64,000 nucleotides of DNA from Bifidobacterium pullorum subsp. gallinarum (GTDB lineage Bacteria; Actinomycetota; Actinomycetes; Actinomycetales; Bifidobacteriaceae): positions 124,001 to 188,000 of the forward strand of contig NZ_JGYX01000007.1 of the NCBI RefSeq assembly GCF_000741215.1, written 5' to 3'. Shown here in pieces: positions 43,909 through 52,162 of this stretch (position 1 is the first letter of the stretch; each line of letters opens with the position of its first letter). The notes below the pieces were generated by a model that was not told the DNA's origin, ran no database searches, and saw only the letters and a program-made list of their open reading frames with translations. The position numbers were made by a program, and so were the translations under genes.

Positions 43909-43918
43909 ATATCTACCG
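43903..43918. promoter_or_regulatory. 16-bp perfect palindrome before dnaB
   Basis: CGGTAGATATCTACCG spans the stop codon of the ATPase gene and ends 30 bp before the dnaB ATG, upstream of its -10 (TATACT, 43936-43941). A single copy in the right place for an operator. Confidence 0.4.
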
Positions 43919-43948
43919 GCTTTCGAGCCTGCATCTATACTCGAACGT

Positions 43949-45415
43949 ATGGTTGATGGAAACAGTTGGGATGAGTCCCGTTCGGGCGGGAACGGCCGTG
44001 GTTCGCGCGGCGCGGACGGCTACGCCGGTGACGCGTCGTATACGTCCGGCGCCTCCGGTGCGTCGTCGCGTGACGTGATCTTCGACCGTGTGCCCCCGCA
44101 CGATGATGACGCCGAGATGGCCGTGCTGGGCGGCATGCTAATGAGCAAGGACGCCATCGGCGAGGTCTCGCAGATGATCGACGTCACCGATTTCTATCAG
44201 CCGAAGCATCAGACCATCTATGAGGCCATCATCACGTTGTTCTCCGGCTCGCAGCCGGTGGATGTGGTGCTGGTGGCCAACGAGCTGCTCAAAGCCGGCG
44301 ACCTGGAGAAGGTCGGTGGCGCCGACTACCTGCACAGTCTGGTGGCCTCGGTGCCGACCGCCGCGAACGCCACGTTCTACGCGGAGATCGTGCACCAGCG
44401 CGCGATCCTGCGCAACGTGATCGCCACCGGCACCAAGATCGCCCAGCTCGGGTATTCGGCGGAGGGCTCCCAGGCCGAGGACGTGGTGAACCTGGCCCAA
44501 TCCGAGGTCTACGAGATGAGCGTGGGCCGTGTGCGGCAGGATTACGCGCCGCTCGGCGACGCCGTCAAGGACACGTTGGAGATGCTGGACAACCTCCAGC
44601 AGGGCAATGTGGAACGCGGTGTGCCTACGGGCTTCCGCGACATCGACGACGTGACGCAGGGCCTGCAGCCCGGCCAGATGATCGTGGTCGCCGGCCGTCC
44701 GGCCATGGGCAAGTCCACGCTCGGCATCGACTTCGCCCGTGCCGCCTCGCTGCACCACGGCCTGACCTCCATCGTGTTCAGCCTGGAGATGAGCAAGACG
44801 GAACTGGCGCAGCGCATCATCTCCGCCGAAACGGACATCCCGCTAGTCGCGCTGCGTCGTGCCGACGACATCACGCCGGAACGGTGGAACACGTTGAACA
44901 AGTTCTGGAACCGCATGCAGAACGCGCCGCTGTTCATCGACGACAGCCCGAATATGAGCCTGATGGAGATCCGCGCCAAATGCCGACGGCTCAAGCAGAC
45001 CAACGACCTGAAACTCGTGGTCATCGACTACCTGCAGCTGATGACCTCGGGCAAGCGCGTGGAAAGCCGCCAGCAGGAGGTCTCCGAATTCTCCCGTGCG
45101 CTGAAGTTGCTCGCCAAGGAGCTTGAGGTGCCGGTTGTGGCGCTTTCCCAGCTCAACCGCGGCCCCGAGATGCGCAACGACAAGAAACCGCAGCTGTCCG
45201 ACCTGCGCGAATCCGGCTCGATCGAGCAGGACGCCGACGTGGTGTTCCTCGTGCATCGCCCCGACTTCTATGACAAGGAGGATCGCCCGGGCGAGGCCGA
45301 CATCATCATGGCCAAGCACCGTAACGGTCCGACCGATACCTTCCATCTGGCATTCCTCGGCGCGACCTCGAAGTTCAAGGACATGCCACAGGATTACAAC
45401 AACCAGGGGGTGTAA
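43949..45415 (+). CDS. dnaB: Replicative DNA helicase DnaB
   Basis: A 488-residue hexameric 5'-3' helicase of the replication fork. A low-complexity Ser/Gly/Asp N-terminus (1-42) precedes the N-terminal domain (P-P-H-D-D-D-A-E-M-A-V-L-G-G-M-L). The RecA-like domain has Walker A A-G-R-P-A-M-G-K-S-T (about 248-257), F-S-L-E-M-S, D-Y-L-Q-L-M and L-S-Q-L-N-R. No intein. TATACT seven bases before the ATG at 43949 and no ribosome site indicate a leaderless mRNA. murT follows two bases after the stop. Confidence 0.96.
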   Translation: MVDGNSWDESRSGGNGRGSRGADGYAGDASYTSGASGASSRDVIFDRVPPHDDDAEMAVLGGMLMSKDAIGEVSQMIDVTDFYQPKHQTIYEAIITLFSGSQPVDVVLVANELLKAGDLEKVGGADYLHSLVASVPTAANATFYAEIVHQRAILRNVIATGTKIAQLGYSAEGSQAEDVVNLAQSEVYEMSVGRVRQDYAPLGDAVKDTLEMLDNLQQGNVERGVPTGFRDIDDVTQGLQPGQMIVVAGRPAMGKSTLGIDFARAASLHHGLTSIVFSLEMSKTELAQRIISAETDIPLVALRRADDITPERWNTLNKFWNRMQNAPLFIDDSPNMSLMEIRAKCRRLKQTNDLKLVVIDYLQLMTSGKRVESRQQEVSEFSRALKLLAKELEVPVVALSQLNRGPEMRNDKKPQLSDLRESGSIEQDADVVFLVHRPDFYDKEDRPGEADIIMAKHRNGPTDTFHLAFLGATSKFKDMPQDYNNQGV

Positions 45416-45417
45416 CG

Positions 45418-47016
45418 ATGGCATCGCGGAATACAACAGTGCAGCAACCGGTCGCCGAGAACCAGACAACCGTCACACCGTCACCTGTGGACGCGAAGAC
45501 TCGCCGCCCTTGGCACGCCTTCGCCACCCCGCTGATCGGCAAGGCCGTGCGCAAGGCGGCGCGGCTCGCGCACTCCGGTGGCAGCGCGTTCCCCGGCAAG
45601 ATCGCCGAAACCATCGACCCCGGTTTCCTGGCGCGCACGCTCGGCCAACTGCCGCTCGGCGTGGTGCTGGTCTCCGGCACCAACGGCAAAACCACCACCA
45701 CGCGTATGGTGGCCAGCGTGTTGGAGAACCTCGGCCTGAAGGTGTTCACCAATCCGACCGGCTCGAACTTCACCCGCGGCGTGGTCTCGGCATTGCTGGA
45801 TCGGGTCACGCTCGGCGGCCGGCTGGACGCCGACATCGCCGTGCTCGAACTCGACGAGGCCTACGCCGTGCACTTCGTGCGCCAGGTCAAGCCGCGCCAC
45901 TGCCTGTTGCTCAACGTCATGCGCGACCAGCTCGACCGCTTCGGCGAGATCGACAATACCGCCCGTCTGCTCAGCAGCGTGGCCGAAGCCACCACCGGCA
46001 CCGTGGTGCTCAACCGCGAGGACCCGCGCATCGCCGCGCTCGCCGACGTGGCGCCCGCCACGGCCTCGGTCCGCTACTTCGGACTGGATGCCTCGTTGCG
46101 CTCGTTCTTCCCCTCCGACGACGACATGGCCACCACGGTGAGTCTGCCGGGACTCGGAGCCGCCGCCGAGCACATGGAGTCCGGCCAAGCATCCGCTGCC
46201 GCATCCGACGGTTCGGGCGTCGCCGGCAAGGCCGGCCAATCCTGCCCTGACGGGGATTCCGACACCGGTGGACGTACTCCCGAAGCGCTTCCCGCTGATG
46301 TCGCGTTGATGGCTGTCGGCGATCATCAGGCTACGTTCCGCATCGACGGTGCCGACCTGACCACGCCGGTCCGGCTTGAAGGCGTCTACAACCTGTACAA
46401 CGCAGCGGCCGCGCTCGCCGTGGTGCGTGCCGTGCTGGCGGATATCCGCCGCGGCACGATCGGAACGACGAGGGCGGAATCGACGGGCTCACCGGACTCT
46501 GATGCATCCGCCGCACGCATGACATTGGTCGCGCAGTCAGATACCGACGCGCTGATGGCCGCGCTCTCGACGGTCACCCCCGCGTTCGGACGCGGGGAAT
46601 CAATCGATGTGAACGGTTCCACGGTGGAGCTGCTGCTGGTCAAGAACCCGATGGGCTTCCGCCTGTCGCTGGCGTCGTTCCCGCCCGAAGAGCATGACAC
46701 GATGATCTGCATCAACGACGAATACGCCGATGGCCGTGATATGAGTTGGCTGTGGGACGTGGACTTCACCAGCCTGCGCGGCACCGGCGTGGCGATGGTC
46801 TCCGGCGTGCGCGCGTGGGATATGGCGCTGCGCCTCGAATACGACCAGGTGCCGGTCGCCGAGGTCGATACGGAACTGGATAAGGCCGTCGAACGGTTCG
46901 TGACCGCCAATCCGGGCACGCCGAAGCACATCTACTGCACATACACCGCCATGCTCGCCGTACGTGCACGGCTTGGCCGCATGACCGAAGTCGCCGATGC
47001 CGGCGTGGGACGTTAA
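45418..47016 (+). CDS. murT: Lipid II isoglutaminyl synthase subunit MurT
   Basis: A 532-residue Mur-ligase-like subunit that, with GatD, amidates D-glutamate of lipid II. The ATP site is V-S-G-T-N-G-K-T-T-T-T-R-M (about 84-96), followed by V-L-E-L-D-E-A and L-L-L-N-V-M-R-D-Q-L-D-R-F-G-E-I-D, and the C-terminal DUF1727 domain (Y-A-D-G-R-D-M-S-W-L-W-D-V-D-F). The central region where most MurT proteins carry a four-cysteine zinc ribbon is instead a Ser/Ala/Gly/Asp-rich stretch (about 240-290) with one Cys. Operon with gatD, nine bases downstream. Confidence 0.93.
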   Translation: MASRNTTVQQPVAENQTTVTPSPVDAKTRRPWHAFATPLIGKAVRKAARLAHSGGSAFPGKIAETIDPGFLARTLGQLPLGVVLVSGTNGKTTTTRMVASVLENLGLKVFTNPTGSNFTRGVVSALLDRVTLGGRLDADIAVLELDEAYAVHFVRQVKPRHCLLLNVMRDQLDRFGEIDNTARLLSSVAEATTGTVVLNREDPRIAALADVAPATASVRYFGLDASLRSFFPSDDDMATTVSLPGLGAAAEHMESGQASAAASDGSGVAGKAGQSCPDGDSDTGGRTPEALPADVALMAVGDHQATFRIDGADLTTPVRLEGVYNLYNAAAALAVVRAVLADIRRGTIGTTRAESTGSPDSDASAARMTLVAQSDTDALMAALSTVTPAFGRGESIDVNGSTVELLLVKNPMGFRLSLASFPPEEHDTMICINDEYADGRDMSWLWDVDFTSLRGTGVAMVSGVRAWDMALRLEYDQVPVAEVDTELDKAVERFVTANPGTPKHIYCTYTAMLAVRARLGRMTEVADAGVGR

Positions 47017-47025
47017 GGAGCGACG

Positions 47026-47802
47026 ATGAGCGAAACCAACGAGACCAATGGGGTTGCCGGCGTCATCGACGTCGTCTCCCTGTATCCCAAGGATATGAAC
47101 ATCTATGGCGACTCCGGCAACGTACTCACCGTCGCCAGGCGGCTCGCGCTGTACGGGTATGCGCCGCGCATCCACGAGATCAACCAGGGCGACCCGTGGC
47201 CGGAGCGCGTGGACATGATCCTCGGCGGCGGCGGACAGGACACCGGGCAGAAGAAGATCATCGACGACCTGTTCGCCCGCGCCGACGACCTGCGCCGCTT
47301 CGCCGCGGATGGCGTGCCGATGCTGATGATCTGCGGCCTGTACCAGCTGTTCGGCCATTACTTCGAGACAATCGACGGCACTCGGCTCGACGGCATCGGC
47401 ATCATCGGCGCCCACACCATCGGGCGCGACGTGCGCATGATCGGCAACCTCGTCGAACATTCCGCGCACTTCGGCGATATCATCGGCTACGAGAACCATT
47501 CCGGGCAGACCTTCCTCGATCCGGGCGTCGAACCGCTGGGCCGTGTGGACCATGACGGCACCGGCAACAACGGCGAGGACCACACCGAGGGCGCGCGCGT
47601 CAACAACGTCATCGGCACCTACATGCACGGTTCGCTGCTGCCCAAGAACCCGGCCATTGCGGATTTCCTCATCCGCGCGGCCGCGGAACGGCGTTACGGC
47701 GCATTCGAACCGCGCCAGGCCAAGGACCGGGTCGCCGAACTCGCGCGCATCGACGGAATCGCCGCCAAAGCCAGGGCCGTGGCCGCCGGCAGGCCGCGGT
47801 AA
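47026..47802 (+). CDS. gatD: Lipid II isoglutaminyl synthase glutaminase subunit GatD
   Basis: A 258-residue class I glutamine amidotransferase of the CobB/CobQ type. The nucleophile is Cys103 in M-I-C-G-L-Y-Q-L-F-G, with catalytic His201 in Y-M-H-G-S-L-L. The start V-S-L-Y-P-K-D-M-N-I-Y-G-D-S-G-N is diagnostic for GatD. It releases ammonia from glutamine for MurT. An insert after E-P-L-G-R-V (about residues 172-190) adds an acidic loop. AAGGAG precedes the ATG. Confidence 0.95.
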   Translation: MSETNETNGVAGVIDVVSLYPKDMNIYGDSGNVLTVARRLALYGYAPRIHEINQGDPWPERVDMILGGGGQDTGQKKIIDDLFARADDLRRFAADGVPMLMICGLYQLFGHYFETIDGTRLDGIGIIGAHTIGRDVRMIGNLVEHSAHFGDIIGYENHSGQTFLDPGVEPLGRVDHDGTGNNGEDHTEGARVNNVIGTYMHGSLLPKNPAIADFLIRAAAERRYGAFEPRQAKDRVAELARIDGIAAKARAVAAGRPR

Positions 47803-47828
47803 GCGTTCCGTCGGAAAGCGCTGTTTTC

Positions 47829-47889
47829 CCATCCCCTGCACGGGTATGCGGAAAAGTGTTGCATAACACACTTTTCCGATAAGGGATGG
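47829..47889. terminator. Hairpin after gatD
   Basis: Nested inverted repeats: CCATCCC (47829) with GGGATGG (47883) outside, and CGGAAAAGTGT (47849-47859) with ACACTTTTCCG (47868-47878) inside. It lacks a terminal T run, so it may be a weak or bidirectional terminator. Confidence 0.55.
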
Positions 47890-47994
47890 CTTGACGCCAC
47901 TGTGCCGTTTTTCGATATCGTCCCTCGAATGTTGAACCGGCGTGAAGTGCGGGGTGCGGTAGAGTGGAACCACATCCGTTCAAAGGAGGACACG

Positions 47995-48213
47995 ATGGCT
48001 GATTTCGATTTCGGTGAAGGCCTGCGCAAGGTGTTTCTGGCGGGCGTCGGCGCCCTGGCCACCACAGTGGAGAAGGGTCAGGAAATCGTTGACGATCTGG
48101 TCAAGAAGGGCGAGCTGACCGTTGAGCAGGGCAAGGCCCTGAACACCGAGCTCAAGCGCAAGGCCGAAGAGGTTAAGGAAGAGCACGAGGCCAGGGCCGA
48201 TCAGGCCGAGTAA
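47995..48213 (+). CDS. Small phasin-like helical protein
   Basis: A 72-residue protein: a short amphipathic segment (F-D-F-G-E-G-L-R-K-V-F-L-A-G-V-G-A-L-A-T-T-V-E-K-G) followed by a charged helix rich in Lys/Glu, resembling the start of phasin/PhaF-type proteins. AAAGGAGG lies five bases before the ATG. Located 62 nt upstream of the AarF-like kinase gene, a pairing also seen elsewhere in Gram-positive bacteria, so it may be an accessory of that protein. Confidence 0.75.
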   Translation: MADFDFGEGLRKVFLAGVGALATTVEKGQEIVDDLVKKGELTVEQGKALNTELKRKAEEVKEEHEARADQAE

Positions 48214-48275
48214 GGCTCTTCCACCTATAACCGTCCGGTGTCGCGCAAGCGCATCGGACGGTTGCTGATGCCGCA

Positions 48276-50135
48276 ATGAGCAACGTATCCCCATCCCCCA
48301 AGACCAGTCGGCAGCCATCGGGCGCAACAAAGCGGCCCGACGCTTCAGCGTCGAATAAGCCGACATCGAATATCCCCACGTCGGATGCCGCCGCACCGGA
48401 TGTCTCTGCGTCGGGCGCCCCCACATCGGCGCCTCCGTACGCGCGCGCATACGTTCCCGGCACCCCCGACGCGGAAGTCGCCGAACTCATCGGCCTATTC
48501 GGATCCCGCCGCAACGACGCATTCGCCGCGCGGTACCATCTGACACGGCGCAACAAACTCAAACGACTCTGGCAGATCGCCCGCATCGCCAACCAATTCG
48601 ACGTCATCCACGGCCTGACCCCGGTCAAGATGCGGCTCATGCTGGAGGCGCTCGGCCCCACCTTCGTCAAGGTCGGACAGATTCTCTCGATGCGCTCCGA
48701 GATCCTGCCGCAGGCATTCTGCGACGAACTGGCGAAACTACGCGCCGACGCCGACCCGATGCCGTACCAGACAGTCTTGGAGACGCTGTCCTCGGAATAC
48801 GGACGCCCCATCGGCGAGATCTTCGAGCACATCGACCCCACCCCGCTGGGCTCCGCATCGCTGGCCCAGGTGCATCGGGCCACACTGCTCACCGGCGAGG
48901 ACGTGGCCGTCAAGGTGCAACGCCCCGGTGTGCGTGAGACCATGGCCCAGGACGTATCCATCATGCGTTCGATCGCCCGTCTGGCCACCCGGGTCATGCC
49001 CAGTGCGCAGGTGGTGGATCTGGGCGGTGTGGTCGAGGAACTCTGGGACACCTTCGAATCCGAGACGGACTTCCTCGTGGAGGCCCGCAACCTGGCCGAG
49101 TTCAAACGCTTCTGCCAGCCCTACGTCTACATGGACTGCCCGAAACCCTACATGGATCTGTGCACCGAGCATGTGGTGGTGATGGACTATGTGGAGGGCA
49201 TCTCCGTCTCGCACCCCGAACAGCTGATCGCCGCCGGATACGACCTTAAGGAGATCGGCACCAAGCTCGTCGACAACTACGCCACCCAGGTGCTCGACGA
49301 CGGCTTCTTCCACGCCGATCCTCACCCCGGTAACATCATCATCGCCGGCGGACAGATCGTCCTGATCGACCTGGGCATGACCGGCCGGCTCAACGCCAAA
49401 ATCCGTTCGGTGCTCAAGCAGATGATCTTCGCCGTGGCCAAACAGGACTCGCCGGCGCTCGCCGACGGCCTGCTGCGATTCGCCGGCACTGAGTCCGATG
49501 CGTCCGACTATCCGGCGCTGCTGGCCGATCTGGACACCATTGTGGCCGAATACGGCACCGTGGATCTGAAGGACCTGGACCTGGCCTCGTTCGTGACCGC
49601 GCTGACCCAGCTGGCGCAGCGGCACGGCATCGAGGTGCCGAGCACGGTGACCACGGTGGCCCGCGCGCTGGTCACGTTGGAGGGGCTGCTGGACGAGTTC
49701 ATCCCCGACGTGAACATGATCGAGATCATCTCGGAGCACATCGCCACGTCGAAGCCCCTGGACCGCGCCGCCGCGGATGAGGTCAAGTCGTTGGGAGTCG
49801 AGGCGCATGCGGCGCTGCACGGCCTGCTCGGCGCGCTCTGTGAGACCAAGGTGGCGGCGCGCATGCTCACGCGCGGCCAGCTGCGGGTGAACATGGAGCT
49901 GGCCGGCGCCGAGGAGCCGATGCGCATGCTCTCCGAGATGGTCAACCGCCTGACGATGGCGCTGATCGTGGTCGGTCTGTATGTGGGCTCGTCGATCGTG
50001 TATTTCGCCGGTGTGCCGCCGATCGTGTTCGGCATCCCCGTAGTCGGGTTCATGGGCTACGTGGTGGCGTTCGTGCTGTCCGTGTGGATCGTCTTCGACA
50101 TCTACTTCAAGGGCCGCCGTTCCAAGAGGCGCTGA
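48276..50135 (+). CDS. AarF/UbiB (ABC1) family atypical kinase
   Basis: A 619-residue membrane-bound atypical kinase. A disordered Ser/Pro/Ala N-terminus (1-65) precedes the ABC1 domain with K-V-G-Q-I-L-S-M-R (KxGQ motif), A-V-K-V-Q-R-P-G, E-T-D-F-L-V-E-A-R-N, H-A-D-P-H-P-G-N and L-I-D-L-G-M-T-G. Two closing membrane helices (about 565-612) and a basic tail follow. UbiB proteins act in isoprenoid-lipid biology; bifidobacteria lack respiratory quinones, so the role here is open. Confidence 0.92.
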   Translation: MSNVSPSPKTSRQPSGATKRPDASASNKPTSNIPTSDAAAPDVSASGAPTSAPPYARAYVPGTPDAEVAELIGLFGSRRNDAFAARYHLTRRNKLKRLWQIARIANQFDVIHGLTPVKMRLMLEALGPTFVKVGQILSMRSEILPQAFCDELAKLRADADPMPYQTVLETLSSEYGRPIGEIFEHIDPTPLGSASLAQVHRATLLTGEDVAVKVQRPGVRETMAQDVSIMRSIARLATRVMPSAQVVDLGGVVEELWDTFESETDFLVEARNLAEFKRFCQPYVYMDCPKPYMDLCTEHVVVMDYVEGISVSHPEQLIAAGYDLKEIGTKLVDNYATQVLDDGFFHADPHPGNIIIAGGQIVLIDLGMTGRLNAKIRSVLKQMIFAVAKQDSPALADGLLRFAGTESDASDYPALLADLDTIVAEYGTVDLKDLDLASFVTALTQLAQRHGIEVPSTVTTVARALVTLEGLLDEFIPDVNMIEIISEHIATSKPLDRAAADEVKSLGVEAHAALHGLLGALCETKVAARMLTRGQLRVNMELAGAEEPMRMLSEMVNRLTMALIVVGLYVGSSIVYFAGVPPIVFGIPVVGFMGYVVAFVLSVWIVFDIYFKGRRSKRR

Positions 50136-50244
50136 GGCGCGTGCGAGTGGGAGCTACGATTCGGGCTCGTGCGTCAACCGCACCGCTCCGTAAACGTGGT
50201 ACTGCCCACCCGCATTCCCCGATGATCCGCGCTACCATGGCGGC

Positions 50245-50805
50245 ATGAAGCTGATTAAGGCATGGACTGGCGACTTGGATAGGGCATACGAACTGTTCGG
50301 CAAATTCCAAGCGGACGAGCATGGGTTCGTCAACGATGCGTATGGCCTGAGTCGCGACGAATTCGCCCAATACATGCGCAAGGTCGAGGATATGCACGCC
50401 GGCCGCAATCTCCCGGAGGGGTACGTGCCCGCCACCAAGTACATCCTGGTGAACGACAGCGGGGACTATGTGGGCATCTTCAACCTGCGGCACCGTCTCA
50501 ACGATCGTCTGCGCGAAGGCGCGGGGCATATCGGCTACGGCATCGCGCCCGAGTATCGCGGACGCGGCTACGCCACCGCCGGACTGCGCATGATCCTCGT
50601 GACGGCCTTGGCCGAGTACGGCATCAAGGAGGCGTACCTGTCCGTGAACAAGGACAATCCCGCGTCGCTTGCCGTGCAACGGCATCTCGGCGCACGCATC
50701 GACCATGACAACGACACCGAATACTTCACCCGCATCCGGATCACGGAGCCTGGTGCCATGCCGGAACCCTGCCGCGACCCCGGCAAAGACGGGGCGTGCG
50801 GCTAG
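50245..50805 (+). CDS. GNAT-family N-acetyltransferase
   Basis: A 186-residue acetyl-CoA-dependent transferase. The core G-H-I-G-Y-G-I-A-P-E-Y-R-G-R-G-Y-A-T-A-G-L contains the R/Q-x-x-G-x-G/A acetyl-CoA motif, and L-S-V-N-K-D-N-P-A-S is the following strand-helix. A Pro/Asp-rich tail follows the domain. Substrate unknown. TACCAT six bases before the ATG suggests a leaderless mRNA. The end overlaps the upstream region of the GDPD gene. Confidence 0.9.
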   Translation: MKLIKAWTGDLDRAYELFGKFQADEHGFVNDAYGLSRDEFAQYMRKVEDMHAGRNLPEGYVPATKYILVNDSGDYVGIFNLRHRLNDRLREGAGHIGYGIAPEYRGRGYATAGLRMILVTALAEYGIKEAYLSVNKDNPASLAVQRHLGARIDHDNDTEYFTRIRITEPGAMPEPCRDPGKDGACG

Positions 50806-50846
50806 TCTCGGTAGCAGTGGACCATCCGACCCGAGGAAGGAGCATC

Positions 50847-51896
50847 ATGGCGGAACGTGGGATGTTCGGTAAGGTGCTGTTGGCCGGCGCGGCTGCGGCG
50901 GGTGCCGCGGCGTGGGCGATCGCCCCGCGCAGTTTCTCCGACAAGCGCGACAACTACGTGCCGTCGATTCCGGACGTCTGGTACGCGCATCGCGGCCTGC
51001 ACGACGCCGGTTCCGGCCTGACCGCGCAGTATGCGGCTGAAAGCGGGGAGTACGTGGCCTTGGCGCGCCGGATGGCGATGAAGGCCGGCTACGGTACGCC
51101 CGAATGCGTCGGCCCGATCGCCCCGGAGAACTCCCTGGCCGCGTTCGCCGCCGCCTGTGAGGCCGGGTACGGCATCGAGCTCGACATCCAGTTGACGATG
51201 GACGGCCAGGTGGTGGTGGCCCACGATGAGACGCTGATGCGTGTGGCGGGCGATCCGCGCCGCATCTGCGACCTGACCTATGACGAGCTGACCCGGATCC
51301 CGCTGTATCCCACGCCGTCGCGCCCCGGCTGCGAGCTGGCCGAGCCGGTGCCGAACGCGGTGGAGGCCCCCGGCCTGGTGGTGACCCCGGCCAAGCCGCC
51401 GCTGGGGTATTACCAGCATGTGCCGCTGTTCTCGGACGTGCTCAAGGTGGTGGCGGGTCGCGTGCCGCTGATTGTGGAATACAAGATCGATGGCAGTGAT
51501 TGGACGCCGCGTTGCGAGGAGCTGATGGAGAAGGGCGACGCACTGTTGCAGGCGTATGCGGGTCCGTATGTGGTGGAGTCGTTCCATCCGATGGCGATGC
51601 GTTGGTACAGGGAGCATCGTCCGGAGGTGTGCCGCGGCCAGTTGATCGAGCCGCTGCCGTTGGGGCAGACCGACGTGACCTATTGGGCCGCGGGTCGGCT
51701 GCTGTTCAACTGGCTGTCCCGTCCGGATTTCGTGGCGTGCGATTGGCGCAGCGGTGGTTCCCCGCAGGTGCGCCTGAACCGTGCGTTGGGCGCGGTGCCG
51801 GTCTCCTGGACCGTGCGCAGCCGCGACGAGGTGGCCGAATGCGACGCTTGGTTCGATCACCACATCTTCGAGTCGTTCGTCCCCGACGAACACTGA
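50847..51896 (+). CDS. Glycerophosphodiester phosphodiesterase family protein
   Basis: A 349-residue TIM-barrel hydrolase. It has an N-terminal membrane helix (about 7-26), then A-H-R-G-L-H-D, P-E-N-S-L-A-A-F and E-L-D-I-Q-L-T-M-D-G-Q-V-V-V-A-H-D-E-T-L, the metal and phosphate residues of the GDPD family, and W-T-V-R near the end. It hydrolyses glycerophosphodiesters or related polymers on the outer face if exported. GAGGAAGGAG precedes the ATG at 50847. The last 20 codons recur, diverged, after the next gene. Confidence 0.9.
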   Translation: MAERGMFGKVLLAGAAAAGAAAWAIAPRSFSDKRDNYVPSIPDVWYAHRGLHDAGSGLTAQYAAESGEYVALARRMAMKAGYGTPECVGPIAPENSLAAFAAACEAGYGIELDIQLTMDGQVVVAHDETLMRVAGDPRRICDLTYDELTRIPLYPTPSRPGCELAEPVPNAVEAPGLVVTPAKPPLGYYQHVPLFSDVLKVVAGRVPLIVEYKIDGSDWTPRCEELMEKGDALLQAYAGPYVVESFHPMAMRWYREHRPEVCRGQLIEPLPLGQTDVTYWAAGRLLFNWLSRPDFVACDWRSGGSPQVRLNRALGAVPVSWTVRSRDEVAECDAWFDHHIFESFVPDEH

Positions 51897-51926
51897 GACA
51901 CGCCCGGCCTGTGCGGACTCTGACAC
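51833..51926 (+). repeat. Left copy of duplicated GDPD 3' end
   Basis: From GGCCGAATG (51833) through the GDPD stop codon into the hairpin arm; partner of 53562-53639. The coding part (A-E-C-D-A-W-F-D-H-H-I-F) is conserved in the partner copy with silent changes. The two copies bracket the ATPase gene. Confidence 0.75.
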
Positions 51927-52026
51927 TTTTGTGACTCTGACACTTTCAGAGACTGGCGTTATTCCGCCGTTTTCTGGAATGTATCACAGTCACGATGTGT
52001 CAGAGTCCGCGCAGGCCGGGCGTGTC
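51897..52026. terminator. Long hairpin after the GDPD gene
   Basis: 30-bp arms at 51897-51926 and 51997-52026 with one G-U pair, directly after the stop codon. Inside, GTGACT (51931) pairs with AGTCAC (51988-51993), so the structure is longer still. A related hairpin with 16-bp perfect arms lies at 53624-53639 / 53696-53711. Confidence 0.75.
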
Positions 52027-52106
52027 GGGGTGGGGAGTGGGGGCGGGCGGCCTCGTTTGCGGTTGCGTTTGTGGGTTTCCTGGTTACGCGGGGCGCAATT
52101 TTATAA

Positions 52107-52146
52107 AAGTACGGTACTGTAAAGTATAATACTAAGTATTGTACTT
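52107..52146 (+). promoter_or_regulatory. Palindrome-rich AT promoter region
   Basis: AGTAC-G-GTACT (52108-52118) and AGTAT-A-ATACT (52123-52133) are two 11-bp palindromes 15 bp apart, enclosed by AAGTAC (52107) and GTACTT (52141). Likely operators and promoter of the ATPase gene starting at 52163, in a short AT-rich island. Confidence 0.55.
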
Positions 52147-52162
52147 GCAGAAAGGCTGCATC

